NCBI GenBank assembly: GCA_050084515.1 | Contig: CM114273.1 | Location: 6,944,001-7,008,000 of the forward strand | DNA length: 64,000 bases | Reading direction: 5' to 3' | From: Blasia pusilla | Lineage: Eukaryota > Marchantiophyta > Marchantiopsida > Blasiales | Shown here: positions 27,450-39,097 of the stretch, piece by piece | How the letters are laid out: each line of letters begins with the position of its first letter | How positions within the stretch are numbered: the stretch's first letter is position 1 | The notes under the pieces: generated by a model | Told to the model about the DNA's origin: nothing | Seen by the model: only the letters and a program-made list of their open reading frames with translations | Database searches by the model: none | Position numbers and translations under genes: made by a program

Positions 27450-28112
27450 TTAATCAATCATTGTAAGCGTGTGAATGCCTCACACAAACTCTCTCTAGTT
27501 TTTCGATGGAAGTCGTTGATGTTTCACAACTTCTACATCCATATCCCCTTGATAGTTTCTCTTGAGCTCAACAAAGAACTCAACAATGGGGTTCAACCTT
27601 AGACAAATTTGACTAGATGATGCACTTCCCCTAAGTGAGTCACCCCTCAATGGGTCTCAATCATTGTAGAGGATACATCCTCCCTCATCATTTACGAATC
27701 TTCTCCTTATCATTTACAAATGGCTCTATCCATGACACATAGTGTGGATCATAGTAGATCCTTGAAGTCTCGATCTTTGTCACAAATCTAGTTGAAAACT
27801 TGTTGTAGTCATCCATCGACCTCCCCTTCAAATGTTGGAACATACCATTGCATGTTGTGAATGGGTTGAACTCTCGAGAGTTCTTTGCCTTATGGAGTTG
27901 CACTCATGTTGAAACTCCATGATGAAATCGTGTAACTTAATGGTTTCGACGACTCTTGAAAACTATGCAGTTCTCCATCCCGATCCTCTATTAGACTATC
28001 TTACATGCCCATGGGTCAAAACCACTCAATGCTCTAGGTGAAGGAGTATGGAACTTCTCCTTTGAGATCTCTTCTCCTTTTGAGGATGATATGGACAATT
28101 ATAGAGGAAGGT
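27450..28112 (-). pseudogene. gag fragment of the family, interrupted by element 1
   Basis: The minus strand matches the gag of element 1, including DDYNKFSTRF, YYDPHYVSWIEPF and NSREFNPF. It ends at 28112, where the B2 terminus of element 1 begins. Element 1 therefore inserted into an older copy of its own family. Confidence 0.8.
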
Positions 28113-28868
28113 TGTTGTGCCCATAGACATCGCCACACAACATACATCGTTGTCATCAAACACACACACGATCCCATGCTAACTCATGGCATCCATACAC
28201 AAAGGCGAGAAGTACCAAAATATCTCCAATTAAAGTAAAATCCAATCTCTCTCTACACCATCTCACACCATAACTCTCAAAGGTGTGCACTCTCTCTCAT
28301 GTCAAACCAAACCCATTCTCCTAATGAGAGGCTTGGGTTACACTCACAAGGCAAGAGACCATAGCTCCTCCGCCTTATGCCAAGAGGTTCAACAAAGAGA
28401 GAATGAGCTCTCAAGCTCCCTTTCTTGGAGGTATACCCCCTTCCCTCTCCCAAGCCCTCTCAACGATAACCTATTATGCTCGCAGGTCACCTCCTTGGCT
28501 CTTGACCTACTGTAGCGGATCAAGGGCCACTTCCCAAAGTGTAAAGTCAACTATCCCCAATATGGAAACTTACTTGAAATATTAAGTTTCTTTATATGGC
28601 TCCAAATGAGCCGAAACGAAGGGGAAATCTGCTCTCTAAGATCTTCCGGGTCTCAGCATTTCATTCTCGACCTCCTAGGCATGTCCTCCACTACTCGTGA
28701 AGACGCTCTGCTAGATCCCACCGATCTATCCTAACAGTCGTGACAGTTATCGTGCGCATACACATCGCTACACAACATACATCGTTGTCATCAAACACAC
28801 ACACACACAAACACACACGATCCCGTGCTAACTCATGGCATCCATACACAGAGGCAAGAAGTACCAAA
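28113..28868 (-). repeat. 3' terminal structure of element 1: B1-A2-B2
   Basis: B2 is 28113-28230 (TGTTGTGCCC ... tatctccaat), A2 is 28231-28745 (taaagtaaaatcc ... cagtcgtgaca) and B1 is about 28750-28868 (cgtgcgcatacac ... tatctccaat). B1 and B2 are clear copies of each other and flank the A repeat directly. The internal coding side begins at 28869 (tgccctcctagctgg). B1 touches A2 through a ~4-bp spacer, so B1-A2 looks like the 3' end of the element joined to its own 5' end. Confidence 0.85.
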
Positions 28869-29065
28869 ATATCTCCAATTGCCCTCCTAGCTGGTGGTTA
28901 GGTCCCTCTAACTCCAGATAGCCATCTATCCCTATCTACCACGACATACATCTTTAGGACGCTAAGAGTAGAAAGGCCGGGTGCTCATGTGGCCCCATCG
29001 TTAGTCGTCTTTCTGTCATCCATATCACAGAAAAAGTCAGAATCGAAACCTGTCTAGTATCTCCT

Positions 29066-29422
29066 CTATGTACATCTGGGACACATCCATCGTCCTAGAG
29101 GAACCCTAGTGAGAGGTGGCGTCGGACATGCCATATGCCAACCTCTCGAACATCCATCACAGACTAGCATCGTGGCCGAACCACGGGCAGAACCACACAA
29201 CATACAACGCAAGCGTGCAGGAACTACTGCTAAGATCGGATCTACTATACCATCAATGTTAGGAAGGTGACATGGCGAACAATTACGCACATGGTCCTTC
29301 CATACCATACCATTGCGTCCCTCCAACAAGAGAACACTGGATGGCAAAACGTCACGCACTCTCAAGATAGTGCGCCTTGCAGTCACATCCAACGTCGTCG
29401 GTGTTGTTTGCTACAAGTAGAC
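29066..29422 (-). CDS. C-terminal PHD finger domain of element 1 (in frame behind a UAG)
   Basis: The segment runs in the same frame as the integrase, beyond YVYL-UAG. It contains an integrase-tail-like stretch (RDVLPSSVLLLEGRNG) and then a C4HC3 PHD finger: CMLC, CDGC, a GWHMAC His-Cys pair with the usual Trp before it, and WMCPRC. All eight zinc ligands and the structural Trp are present. PHD fingers commonly bind the N-terminal tail of histone H3, so a role in choosing insertion sites is plausible, like the chromodomain of chromoviruses. That is inference. The matching segment in element 2 has the same ligands. Confidence 0.83.
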
Positions 29423-29443
29423 ATAATCTCCCTGATGACACCT

Positions 29444-30200
29444 CTAGATATTTGGTCGATAACCACCATCTCGAATAGTCGCATACCTCAACGTATCTCG
29501 TTGCTGCACAATCGCCAAGTTCTCGAACGCCATGGGCATCACTCTCCGAAACAACTCAGCCCTCCGAGAACATGCTCGCACCCATACATCTGGGTCATCA
29601 AGGTCCAACACCTCACCATCATCTTGACGAATGGCCGTTGGTAAATCTGGCTCTCGGCCATAAAGTAGCAAGTACGGTGAAAAAGACGCTAAGAATGCCC
29701 GCCTGCTGAATCTGTATCCCATCGCCAACCATAGCAATTGGAGGTCCCAATCTCCTAGGTGACCTCTCTGCAAGCCATACTTGCGTAAACCCCTCTTCAT
29801 CGTCTGCACAACTCTCTCCGCTAATCCATCCGCCTCGGGATGATCTCGCGAAGTCGTGCGGTGGTCGATCACCGCCTCATTACACAAGGCCTGGAACTCA
29901 CCGCGAAACTCGGTACCCTGGTCTGTCAACACCTCAACCGATGCGCCATGATGACTCAACACTGTGTCAAGGAAGGCATAAGCTACTCCCTCACTCGCTT
30001 TGTCAGACAATGCAACCAACTCGATCCACTTCGAGAAGTGCTCGACCATCACCAACACATAACGATTGTGACGCTTCGTCAAAGGCAAAGGTCTTGCAAA
30101 ATCCAAACTCCATCTATACCCTAAGCCCATGATTGGTAATGGATGCAATTGTGGAGTTGGAGCATTGAACGATGGTCGGACCCGATCACACACCATGCAT
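29444..30200 (-). pseudogene. Ty3-type DDE integrase of element 1 (N-terminal zinc domain deleted)
   Basis: The rve core is clear: YRWSLDFARPL (first Asp), VLTDQGTEF (second Asp), DHPEADGLAERVVQ (catalytic Glu), then the usual YRFSRRAFLASFSPYLLLYG before the C-terminal domain. Integrase inserts the cDNA copy into the genome. The H2C2 zinc-binding domain present in element 2 (HEELGHFG ... CMVC) is lost here through a ~300-bp deletion near 30235. An extra TAG near 29443 (RPNI-stop), absent from element 2, is a private lesion. Confidence 0.88.
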
Positions 30201-30369
30201 CTAGCAACAATCTACTGAATGTCACTCTGTATGTCACTTGTCTCGGGATCCAAGGACTCTCCACTAGACCTTGCCATCGAAGTCTCCACACTCTGGCTTT
30301 CCATAGCCAACATGCATAAATAGGCTAACACGTGCCATCCTAGCATTGACTCCTCATCACTCTCTCATG

Positions 30370-30800
30370 TCATCGAGCTCCAATCGCATCTCGTTGACTC
30401 GGGCATGGGTTACGACTCAACCCATCTGCATCTTGGTTGAGCGTCTCGGGTCTATGTACCACTTGAAAATCAAACTCCTGCAACAATAGAGCGCATCTCG
30501 CAAGCTTCCATGTAAGCTTTTTGGACTCCATCAACCACTTCAATGGTTGATGATCAGTGATGATGGTAAAGGGGTTGCCGAATAAGTAACACCTGAAATG
30601 CGCGATAGCCCACACCTCGTCGGTGTTGGGCTCCATCATCCGCTAAACCTGGTTATCCCAAACCAAGCAAGGACTGGCCTCCTTGTATGCATAGGAAGCG
30701 GGAAAACTCACAAACGTGGGCAAGGCTGGCCGCGGCATACCAACCTTGTTGATCAGAGTCAACGGTGGTCGATCATCATGCCCCACTGCCTATGATCGAT
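30370..30800 (-). pseudogene. Deletion-made fusion of the methyltransferase C-terminus to RNase H
   Basis: The frame reads the methyltransferase tail MMEPNTDE and passes without interruption into VWAIAHFRCYLFGNPF, the middle of the RNase H domain, followed by TDHQPLKWLMES and NQDADGLSRNP. In element 2 these two points (about 53690 and 51990) are 1.7 kb apart with RT between them. The junction is near 30622. The fusion is in frame, but it removes the first catalytic part of RNase H and all of RT. Confidence 0.85.
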
Positions 30801-31610
30801 GACCTGGATCTTGAATGGAATCCACTAATAAATGGGAGGGGTGCTCCACTCTCGCATACGCCCTCCGTAACACCGCATGAAGCACCAAGTTGGTCCACCA
30901 TAGACGCGGACGATGGGCTCTAGAACCTACACTCGCCGCATCCAAGAACATTGCTGGGCCAATCCACGCACGCACTTGATGAGCACTCGTCACCACCCGT
31001 GATATGGAGTCTCGTAAGATCGGCACATTCTCCAGAATGTAGGCTGGAGAACAAGACTGGTGCTCTTGCAACTGCCGTAAGACCCTGAATATCTCCCTAC
31101 ACAACCTGGACCGAGTGTCAGCCAACCCGCTACCTCGTCCAGCACTCGATTGGCCTTGACATGGCCAACCGGCAATGACCAAATCAATGGTCCCTATCCG
31201 CTCTAAGTCCTACGTCCCCAACAACGAAATATCCCTCGGAAGGAAACTCTGGTATCCTGTACCGCGGATGTAGACAATAAGTCGAGAAAATATAGGCATA
31301 AGTGCGCCATATATCGTAGTGAGACGCGCCTTGCAACATCACTCTCCACATACATGTACTGTTGTACTCGCACTTCTGCCTGCAAAACAACAGCTAACCT
31401 AGTGCTAATCCCTCCATAGAGATCTAACACTCGAATACCCTCCTCCGGGATAGACCACACAATGGGTGTGGTATCCAAGGATGTCATCATAGCACTCCCT
31501 GATACCTCGGGTTCCTCAGACCCATCACGCTTCGGTGCGAACGCCTTGCTCCACGCGGTCTGCACGTGCTCATCTGCCAATCGTCGACGCTCCTCGGTCA
31601 AGCCCTACAA
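30640..31610 (-). pseudogene. DNMT3-like C5 cytosine methyltransferase domain of element 1
   Basis: Motif I (S-adenosylmethionine binding) is GIRVLDLYGGISTRL at 31436-31391, followed by YMYVESDVARRVSL. Motif IV is LVIAGWPCQGQS, with the catalytic Cys at 31153-31170. Next comes a GLADTRSRL-EIFRVLRQLQ stretch and motif VI YILENVPIL (Glu at 31032-31024). Motif VIII is SRAHRPRLWWTN. The spacing and the AHR-R--W-N form resemble DNMT3/DRM enzymes more than DNMT1. DNMTs transfer a methyl group to C5 of cytosine in DNA. Between motifs I and IV there is a frameshift (LCCWG...RT-stop region, 31200), so this copy is probably dead. It lies between protease and the deleted RT, so it is part of the pol polyprotein rather than a host gene. 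Confidence 0.86.
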
Positions 31611-31639
31611 CAGCACATCTCCTCCATGGAATGATGCGG

Positions 31640-32604
31640 CTACCATAACACTCCTCTCTATAGAAATGTCAAGAATGGGAGTATCCTCTGCATGGACATG
31701 TCCCTCAATCAAATCACTAGGCCAAGTGATGGCACTGCTAAATGCTGCTAAGGTCTCCATCTCTCCTGGCCATTGCTCGATCACTGCACCTGTGAATTGA
31801 ACGGGTAATGAGCTAAGGCGCCCATCACCTGACTGCCATCATGGTTTGTCGGACGCTGACTCCTCCTAGTAATCCAAGGCAAACTCCATCGGGTATAACA
31901 CTGCTCCACCAACCAAAACGTCGTAGGACTTTGCATCAGTCACTATCGCCTTGGGTTGCACCACAGACTCATATGTAGGATGTCCCGGGCGAATCCTCAC
32001 CACGACCTTATGTTGGGTGATATACTGTGTGGAACTCGCTCCACCCAAGGATGTCTGTATTCAGAATGGACAACGCTCCACATCGGCTTTCGTCAAGCCC
32101 AATCCTCTGAATGACGCTTTTCCCCGACATCAGGGGTTGCGCTCCTGAATCCAACAAGACGCGTTGCGGACTAAAAGCTCTACCTTGGGGACTCACCAAT
32201 TGGAAGACCTCTCCCCGGTTATCAAGCAACACAACACCAAGAGAACCCATGGCACGCTCTATCGCCGGTCTAGCGGGCATCTCCGCCATCCTAGCAGCCG
32301 CAACCTGCCATGAATCTGACGTGGACGGCTTGAGCATCCGCTCCAAGGGCAGGTCCATCACCTCCTCTGCAATCATCTCTGAACGTGATGCAAGAACTCC
32401 AACTCCACGCTCACATAGCGTAGTGGCCAGCCAAAAAGCCTCGGCGGGCGTACCCCCCAACGTCATAACATCGGAAGCAAAAAATAAAGGAGCGCGGTAC
32501 ACAATGGTGGTCGCCCCCAACAACGTGCTCGACACATGCCCCTCTTGAGCATCAACAATAGGATTCGTCGCACTTGCTTCTCCCATCACCCTCTGTGCAT
32601 GCAT
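31640..32604 (-). pseudogene. Aspartic protease region of element 1
   Basis: An open stretch (32604-32008) contains a conserved leader (AEEVMDLPLERMLKPS) and the retropepsin core RVLLDSGAQPLM with the catalytic DSG. After a frameshift the DVLVGGAVLYPM block (ILVGG/LYPMGF in the other copies) follows near 31960-31900, then DLIEGH...SIER spacer sequence. The protease would process the Gag-Pol polyprotein. Confidence 0.85.
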
Positions 32605-32625
32605 ACTAACAATATCACCAACTCT

Positions 32626-34362
32626 CTAGGAACTCTGATCAGGACCCATCGATCGGGTCCTCATCGCCTCAAACGATGTGAAAGATTGAGAAAGCCTAGT
32701 TTGTTTCCTGGCTTCCCCTCGCTGTGGATCCAACTCTACGGCTGCTCCATGCATCACAATTGCGGCTGCCTCCATCTGGGCAACCCCGCACATCCAACCA
32801 GGATCCTCCATATCTCTGGCTGCTCCATATGATGTCAATGCCACGGATCCGGCATAGGGTAATCTCAATGCCATAGCGGCAATCTGCTCTTGTAGCTGAT
32901 ATATCTGAGCAGCCATCGTAGCCTCATGCCCGGCATCTCCCTCGACGCGTCTAGGTGGTAGCACTCTACCTCCTCCACGGGCAGCTCCACCACCGTGTCG
33001 GGCAACTCTAGCTCCTCGTCCCCCAAAAGAACCACCTAGTGTACGATCTCTAGGCCCACCCGGACCGGCTACTCGCTCTGGTGCCTTCTCTAGCCCTCGG
33101 TCGAAACGTAACTCAGGATGTAAAATAAAACACCTGGCGCGTGTATGACCATACTTCTGACAATAGTCACACTGATAACCTCTTGGTGCAGCACCATCTC
33201 CTCCTCCATGTTGAGGCACACATCCATGACTATGACGAGTGCAATCATGTTGATGATGGGCTCCACCACATGACCAACAAGTAATAGTAGGCGGTTGCTG
33301 CAGAGCCGCATATGAAGGCGCAGGTCTCTGTGGCATGGCCTCTCGGTATCCTCCCTGAGCTCGTGGTGCCACAGTTGACCTATCTCGGAGTCCACATTGT
33401 TGCACAGCTAGTGCAGGCAATCGTGATTGCTCTCACCCAGAACCCATGGTGGCTACGCTCTCCTCCGCCATGTTGCGCTCAATGTTCTTGGCGGTCCTAA
33501 AAACATCTCTCAACATAGGGGAGGTGTTCATAAGAAGCATCCCCTCCCGCACCCGTGTCTACAGGGTCCGGTCCAGCATCGCGTACCATGACTGGATAGC
33601 CTGAGCCTCTGTCACCCCCTGAGTGACGTTGATCAACGACACAAGCGAGTGTAAGCCTCACGCAAACTCTCACCCGGGTGCCTCTGGAAGTCGTGGATGC
33701 TCCGCAACTTCTCTGTTCGTATCCCCTGGTAGCTTGCCCTCAACTCAACAAAGAACTCAACCACGGGGTTGAACCTGGAATGAATCCGACTAGACGGTGC
33801 AATTGCTCCCGTGCGAGTGATCCCTCCTACAACGTCACAAGTGGAAGAGGAAGTAGCCTCTCGTGACTCCTCCTCCTCATCTAGGAACGGCTCCGTCCAT
33901 GACACATAGTGTGGGTCATAGTAGAGTCGCCATGCCTCAATCTCTTGGGCATATCTGTGGGAGAACTCATGGTAATCGTCCATGGGTGCCCCCTCTAAAT
34001 GCTGTAACATACCGTTCCATGCTGTAAACAGATTGAACTCTCTAGAGTTCGTAGCCCGCTATGATTCATACCAACTCCTAAACTCCGCAATGAAGTCTTA
34101 TAGCTCTATGGTGCCTACAGCACCCGAAAACCTACGCGATCCTCTACCCTGGTCGTCCATCTCGTACGCCCAACTGGTAGGACCACTCAATGTATATGGT
34201 GGATCACTAACACACTCCTCTACACGCTCGCCCTTGTTTGAAGATGACACAGAAGGAGATCAAGGTGGTCTCTCACGTGGAGACCCTCGAAACCTCGCAC
34301 CACTCTTGGTAAACCATTTAGAGCTACTCTCAGGTCGACTACTTCGCCTCTCAAAATCCTGA
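32626..34362 (-). pseudogene. Gag with zinc knuckles, element 1
   Basis: The capsid-like Retrotrans_gag segment lies at 34010-33633 (YYDPHYVSWTEPF, RFNPVVEFFVELRASYQG, HPGESLREAYTRLCR). After a frameshift, the 33420-32626 frame carries CWSCGGAHHQHDC and a standard CCHC knuckle CDYCQKYGHTRARC, then an Arg/Gly-rich stretch. Gag packages the element RNA in virus-like particles. Acidic and Ser-rich linkers (EEEESREATSSST) are conserved in element 2. Confidence 0.86.
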
Positions 34363-34530
34363 AAGGACGCCGTGATGGCCCTCGTGCCCCTCTCACATGA
34401 TCACTCTCAACCTCATGAGTAATCCCTCAATCACTCATCCCAAACATGTGGCACTCGATCTACACTCTCCCTCCCCGAGACGTGTAACGCGCGGCAACAA
34501 GTGGTGTGGTGCGGAAAATCGACCAGCCTA

Positions 34531-34785
34531 TCATCTCATTGACAACCTATCCTCAACTCTGGATATCCCACACAATTCTATGTCCCCTAAACCACATACA
34601 TAAATGATGCTCTCAGCATCCACACAACCCAATATCCCCAAATAAACTACCCAAATCCCAGAATCCCTCACGCGTGTAGAATAAAGGACCAGAATGGGTA
34701 ACCTGAACACATGTCGATGTTGCTCCTCAGCAACTACAAATCTTGACCCTAACTTGGTCGTGGAGACAACTCCTCCAATCAGCAA
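34531..34785 (-). CDS. Conserved 84-codon ORF upstream of gag, element 1
   Basis: The 84-residue frame begins MLIGGVV and ends VEDRLSMR. Element 2 has a frame of identical length at 57540-57286 with the same start and end and mostly conserved residues (EEQHRHVFRL, YLGILGCVDAESIIYVCGLG). It has no known domain, is hydrophobic in the middle, and may be a small leader protein, the N-terminus of Gag, or a chance frame kept by descent. Confidence 0.45.
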   Translation of the reverse strand: MLIGGVVSTTKLGSRFVVAEEQHRHVFRLPILVLYSTRVRDSGIWVVYLGILGCVDAESIIYVCGLGDIELCGISRVEDRLSMR

Positions 34786-34819
34786 GTCATACTCCTCTCA
34801 TACTGACGCTGCTCAAAAC

Positions 34820-35420
34820 TCTTCGATGGACATATCCTCCTCAATCAACGGTTCCAAAATGGCCGAAGTGCGGCGTTGTAGGCGACAATACCGATCGTCG
34901 TCGAAGCCGCTACCAATCACAACATAGCATCATAAAATCAAACCCTCGATGGTGGGATCATCTACCATCATTGGTTGATGAGAACTCATGATGCATACCC
35001 TCCTCAATCAACAATAAACCCACACTTTGCTCCAAAATGATGGTGTGGCTCTGCGATCAAGACAATGCAGTGCGCGGTGGCCACGATGGTTGCGAGAAAT
35101 TGGCGGTTTAGGCGTTGCAATTTAACCTAAAATTGCCTAACAATGGTAGCTTTCAAGATAATACTCGAAATCGTCGTCGACCATTTGTTGCTACCAATCA
35201 CAACATAGCATCATAAAATCAAAACTCAAACACCATAACCGGAGGTCATCTACCATCACTGGTTGATGATGAAATCATGATGACAATGGCGGCCAAACCA
35301 AAGTACGTGGTGGCGACGCAAGTCAGAGAATCAATGGTGGTCGTGGAAGACCCTCCACTTTGTAATGGCATCAATGGCAACCAAAGGGCGTTGCTCAGAG
35401 CCAAATGCGGCTCTGAGCAA
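34820..35420. repeat. Decayed ~340-bp leader repeats of element 1
   Basis: About two diverged units contain accaatcacaacatagca, catcataaaatcaaa and ataccctcctcaatcaacaa, the same unit that forms the four-unit array in element 2 (57650-58960). No coding content. Confidence 0.7.
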
Positions 35421-35529
35421 CGCTAGGCAATGGCAACGGCCGACGGTTGCTGGTGGCTGGTGGCCGGTGAACCGTTGATGGTGATGGTTGACCATCGACG
35501 GTGATGGTGACTATGACGACGGCGGCTGG

Positions 35530-35557
35530 TTTAGGGTTTGAACAATTTAACCCTAAA
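35530..35557. repeat. Telomere-repeat-like palindrome in element 1 leader
   Basis: tttagggttt, an 8-base centre and ttaaccctaaa form an inverted pair of plant telomere-type repeats (TTTAGGG/CCCTAAA). The identical arrangement is found in element 2 at 59204-59231. Confidence 0.8.
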
Positions 35558-36211
35558 AATTGCCTAACAATGGTAGCTTTGCAAGATTGACCATAACGTT
35601 TTACTTGAAACTCTAAATTGCACACCATTTGTTGCACAACGTGCACAGCTTCACGATCTACAACGGCGTCAAAAAATATTTGGAATTGAACATTCCAGTA
35701 AAAACTAACAAGGACACAACGTTGATGTTTCTCCTCAAAACTGAAAAAGCCCAATATCTTTTTCCGACACAAATTAAAATTGTGATGGCGCTCGAAGACA
35801 TGATATGATTTCTCCAAATAAAAATGTAAAACCTGTAAAAATACAAATCAAAAAGCTACATGGTGCTCCCGAGAGCACCAGCATGGGGCAACCCATCCCC
35901 ATAATCAATCCCTATCAAAATTGGGAGAAATAATCTTCCCATCATAGAGTAAAACGCCACTCTTCCACACAAAAAATCAGAAAATGCAAAGAACGATCAC
36001 AATTATTATATGCTCTTCATTCTCTAATGACAAGAATTACGATGGTAGTGCCGAGGCCCTTGCTCTGTGAGCACTCCCATGAGCCATTCAACAAGGGGAA
36101 CACGTGATAATGGACGTGGTTAAGAAAATACAGAAGGTCCCCAACCTGCAAAAACAGCGAGTGACTAGCGATTTCCCCCATGAAGCTCTCTCACTCTCTC
36201 ATTCTCTCTTT

Positions 36212-36591
36212 GTAAAGTAAGATCCAATCTCTCTCTACACCATCTCACACCATAGCTCTCAAAGGTGTGCACTCTCTCTCATGTCAAACCAAACCCACTC
36301 TCCTAATGAGAGGCTTGGGTTACACTCACAAGGCAAGAAAAGGGACCATAGCTCTCATAAGGGATCCACAAGAGTATAAAATATGGCCTCATGCCAAGAG
36401 GTTCAACAAAGAGAGAATGAGCTCTCAAGCTCCCTCTCTTGGAGGTATATCTCTTTCCCTCTCCCAAGCCCTCTCAACGGTAACCTATGCTCGCACGTCA
36501 CCTCCTTGGCTCTCGACCTCATGGGCCTGTCCTCCACTACTCGTGAAGACGCTCTACTAGATCCCACCGATCTATCCTATTAACAGTAACA
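36212..36591 (-). repeat. A1 terminal repeat of element 1 (5' end, internally rearranged)
   Basis: Matches A2 over most of its length but lacks an internal block of ~150 bp and carries a ~35-bp insertion near 36352-36385 derived from the repeat at 23880-24300. It ends cagtaaca instead of cagtcgtgaca. On the inner side it continues into the ctctctttg/gaagctctctcactc leader, not into B. Confidence 0.8.
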
Positions 36592-38250
36592 ATGATAGTA
36601 AAGCAAGGCCGGCTACAGATTGGCACAGCCCCTACGGATATCCTTTACGAAAAATGCTAAGTAGGAGTTGAAATTTTATGGGATAATTTAAAAAAATGAT
36701 TTAAAAATATTTTAATGGTTATTTTTGTAAGCTATAGTAAATTTTTATGGCCGTCAGTGTGAACATGGTTGATGTGGCAGCACGATGTCCCTATGATTAG
36801 TGCCTAACTTAACCATCCTCCTCCCGGATTTTTAGAAAATAAATTTAAAAAAAAGGACATAAAAAGCCTTTTTTTTGCGATTTCAATAAAAATATCCTAA
36901 AATTAGGGATCAATTCTCAAAAAATAGTATTACTTAAAATCCCTTATAAAAATTATGGATTTTTTTACTTAACTATTCCCCAAACGGGGAATTTTCAAAC
37001 TCAACCATCCCCCAAATAATAATTAATCAAACTCAACCATCCCCCAAAAGTATAAATGTTTACCACAAGAAATTTCGTAATTCTTATCTCAAATACTTGC
37101 TCACAAGTTGAAATAGAATATTGTTAGAAAGATATGTAACATAGATCTAGGTAATATAACCTCAAGAACTCATTACTTAACTTAAAACTCCACTTGCTTG
37201 ATGGTAGTATGGTTTGATCATCACATGATCGCAACTCTATTCAAAATTTGGCAATGCTTCTACGTCAATTTCTTCTACAAAAATCATGATCTGTAAAAAT
37301 ACAAAAACCAAAGCACCCAAAGATGCTCTCAAGAGCCCTTCCATGATGGCTATATTTTTATACTTAATCTTCTATTAGAATTTTGGCAACGTTATCGTAT
37401 AGTAAAATGATCCACTATGTAAACTCCTGTCGTATTAATGTTAGAGAGAGTTTTATAAGTATTAAGTAATTAGCTTAGGAAAAGAAATCTTACATATTTA
37501 AACCTCTTTGTGGTGTCTCATTTATGCACGCCCAACTTTATGAAAAAAAGTAATAAATGAAATATGAGAGTATAAAAGTAAAGTAGTGGATTGATGTATT
37601 AATGAAAATCAAACTAAAATAGACTTGGTTGGGAAAGTTTATAGGCTATGAAATGAGATGATGAAGATATTTTCGAGAAGATAACATATAATCTACTTGT
37701 GTCAAAATGAGATTGGCTAAACCTTGAGAGGAAGTCATGTGACACAAAACAAGATTAACCGTATTTTGTACTCTTGTGGATCCCTTGTGAAATATAAAAA
37801 TGAAGGACCTTCAAGGGTTCATCACATTTAATTTCATTTTTTGAGTCTCTTTTATTATTTTCGAGTGGATAGAATTGGACTTGTTTGCTCTTCCGATGAG
37901 AGTGAATCATCTATAATGGCAAAATCACATGATAGAATCATTTGGCTAAGATTTAATTTTTAAGAATTTTGAAAATCCGATATACGTGGAGATAATTATT
38001 TGGAAAGATTTATCATTTAAAGAGAGTCTTTGTCATATTAAAATTATTGGAAGTGGGTTGCCCTCTTTGGATGAGTACCTTCCACAACTACGATTTAGGA
38101 ACCATTATTGAAGAAAATAAAAAATATCCGTCAATTATAAATAGGTATGAAATGCAAATTATATATATATATATTTTTAATCCATACCACGCGAGGTGTG
38201 AACCGAATTTTGATGACTAAATAAATTGCGACCATTCAAGCTGGCGGGGG
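36592..38250. other. AT-rich intergenic DNA with family leader fragment and inverted repeat
   Basis: No gene. 37240-37400 resembles the untranslated leader of the DNMT-carrying family (a tttggcaatgcttctacgtc-like block; acctgtaaaaatac elsewhere). 37470-37890 is the inverted partner of 23880-24300. 38159-38174 is a short (AT)n run. Confidence 0.6.
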
Positions 38251-39097
38251 AACTCAACGGGCCGCACCCGGACCGGCCCTAAGAAAACGCGTACTCATAC
38301 GGAATTCCCAGCAATGTCCCGCGGGGAGTTCGTAAGCACTCGCCCTTCCTACCATGTCGTCGAGTGCGACACCTTTGATCCGTCCTGTTATTCCCCGGTG
38401 GTGGCGGATGTCGTCAGTCGGAACAGCGTCGGCCCTGAGCGCTTCTGGAAGTTCTGGAGTGGTGTGACACTTCGCGGACGGAGGCTTGGATGGCACGGGA
38501 CTGAATTCACTGAACAGGTGAGTCTCGCGAGAAGCGGGAGACGGAAAAGTAGGTGTCGTCGAAGTCTTGTTGCGGCTGGAGCGCGCAACAGTACACATGC
38601 GATTCTGCCTACCTGCTTGTGCCGGCTCCTCTTCCCCGATGGTGTGACCGAAACATCCGAGATTCGTCCGAACAATCTTCCATGGTCGCCTCTCGGAGGA
38701 TTTCCGTGTCGTCCACCCTCCTCGTCTCGTTCAATCGAGTCGAGACTCGCTGCTGCTCCTGCTTCAGACGTCCCAAAGGTTAGGATGCCACTTTGATTTC
38801 TTTGTATGTGAGATCGTCTGAGGAGTCGGTTTGCTTGGGATCGGGAACTGTGCAAGCTTCTGGCCAGGCCTGTATACTGCAATTGTGGCTTGGTGGAGGG
38901 AGTAAGACGATCACTGCGGTGTTCTGCAGAGGCTGCAGCTCACTGGAGGGGTTCTGTGCTGGTTGAGAGCTCGGTGGAAAAGAGAAGAATATAAAGGACC
39001 TGGGAGGTTTCCGCATTAAGGACAGGAGCGGGCAGAGGAAGAGGAAGAAGGCGTGGGAGACATCGTAAGGCGGGAGTGTCCGGTTTTGGAGTGCTAG
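38251..39097 (+). promoter_or_regulatory. Promoter and 5' leader region of the OGDH gene
   Basis: A sharp switch from AT-rich DNA to GC-richer DNA occurs near 38240 and continues into the first coding exon. This is the expected upstream and untranslated region of the gene starting at 39098. Open frames on both strands here match nothing and are rejected as genes. No TATA box could be assigned, and an intron in the leader is possible but not shown. Confidence 0.45.

Larger units (their letters stand above)
28113..36591 (-). mobile_element. Element 1: DNMT- and PHD-carrying Ty3-like retroelement with split terminal repeats, RT deleted
   Basis: Read on the minus strand: A1 repeat (36591-36212), untranslated leader, 84-codon ORF, gag, zinc knuckles, protease, C5 methyltransferase, RNase H, integrase, PHD finger, then B1 (28868-28750), A2 (28745-28231) and B2 (28230-28113). 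About 1.7 kb present in element 2 between methyltransferase and RNase H, including all of RT, is missing, as is ~300 bp between RNase H and integrase. Frameshifts and stops make it non-autonomous. No target-site duplication is visible at the two ends. Confidence 0.85.

Noticed and set aside
28113-28868. B-A-B block as a separate TRIM element inserted at the end of element 1
   Set aside because: The same B-A-B block sits at exactly the same place in element 2, and the A part equals the 5' terminal repeat of the same element.
30790-31601. Methyltransferase segment as a host DNMT gene or bacterial contamination
   Set aside because: It is flanked by protease upstream and RNase H/integrase downstream on the same strand. 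The same arrangement occurs in a second, independent copy at 53490-54640.
35530-35557. Interstitial telomere array
   Set aside because: Only one inverted pair of the heptamer is present and it recurs inside the second element.
38314-38882. Open frames of ~160 codons on both strands before OGDH
   Set aside because: They overlap on opposite strands, match no family and lie in the presumed promoter and leader.
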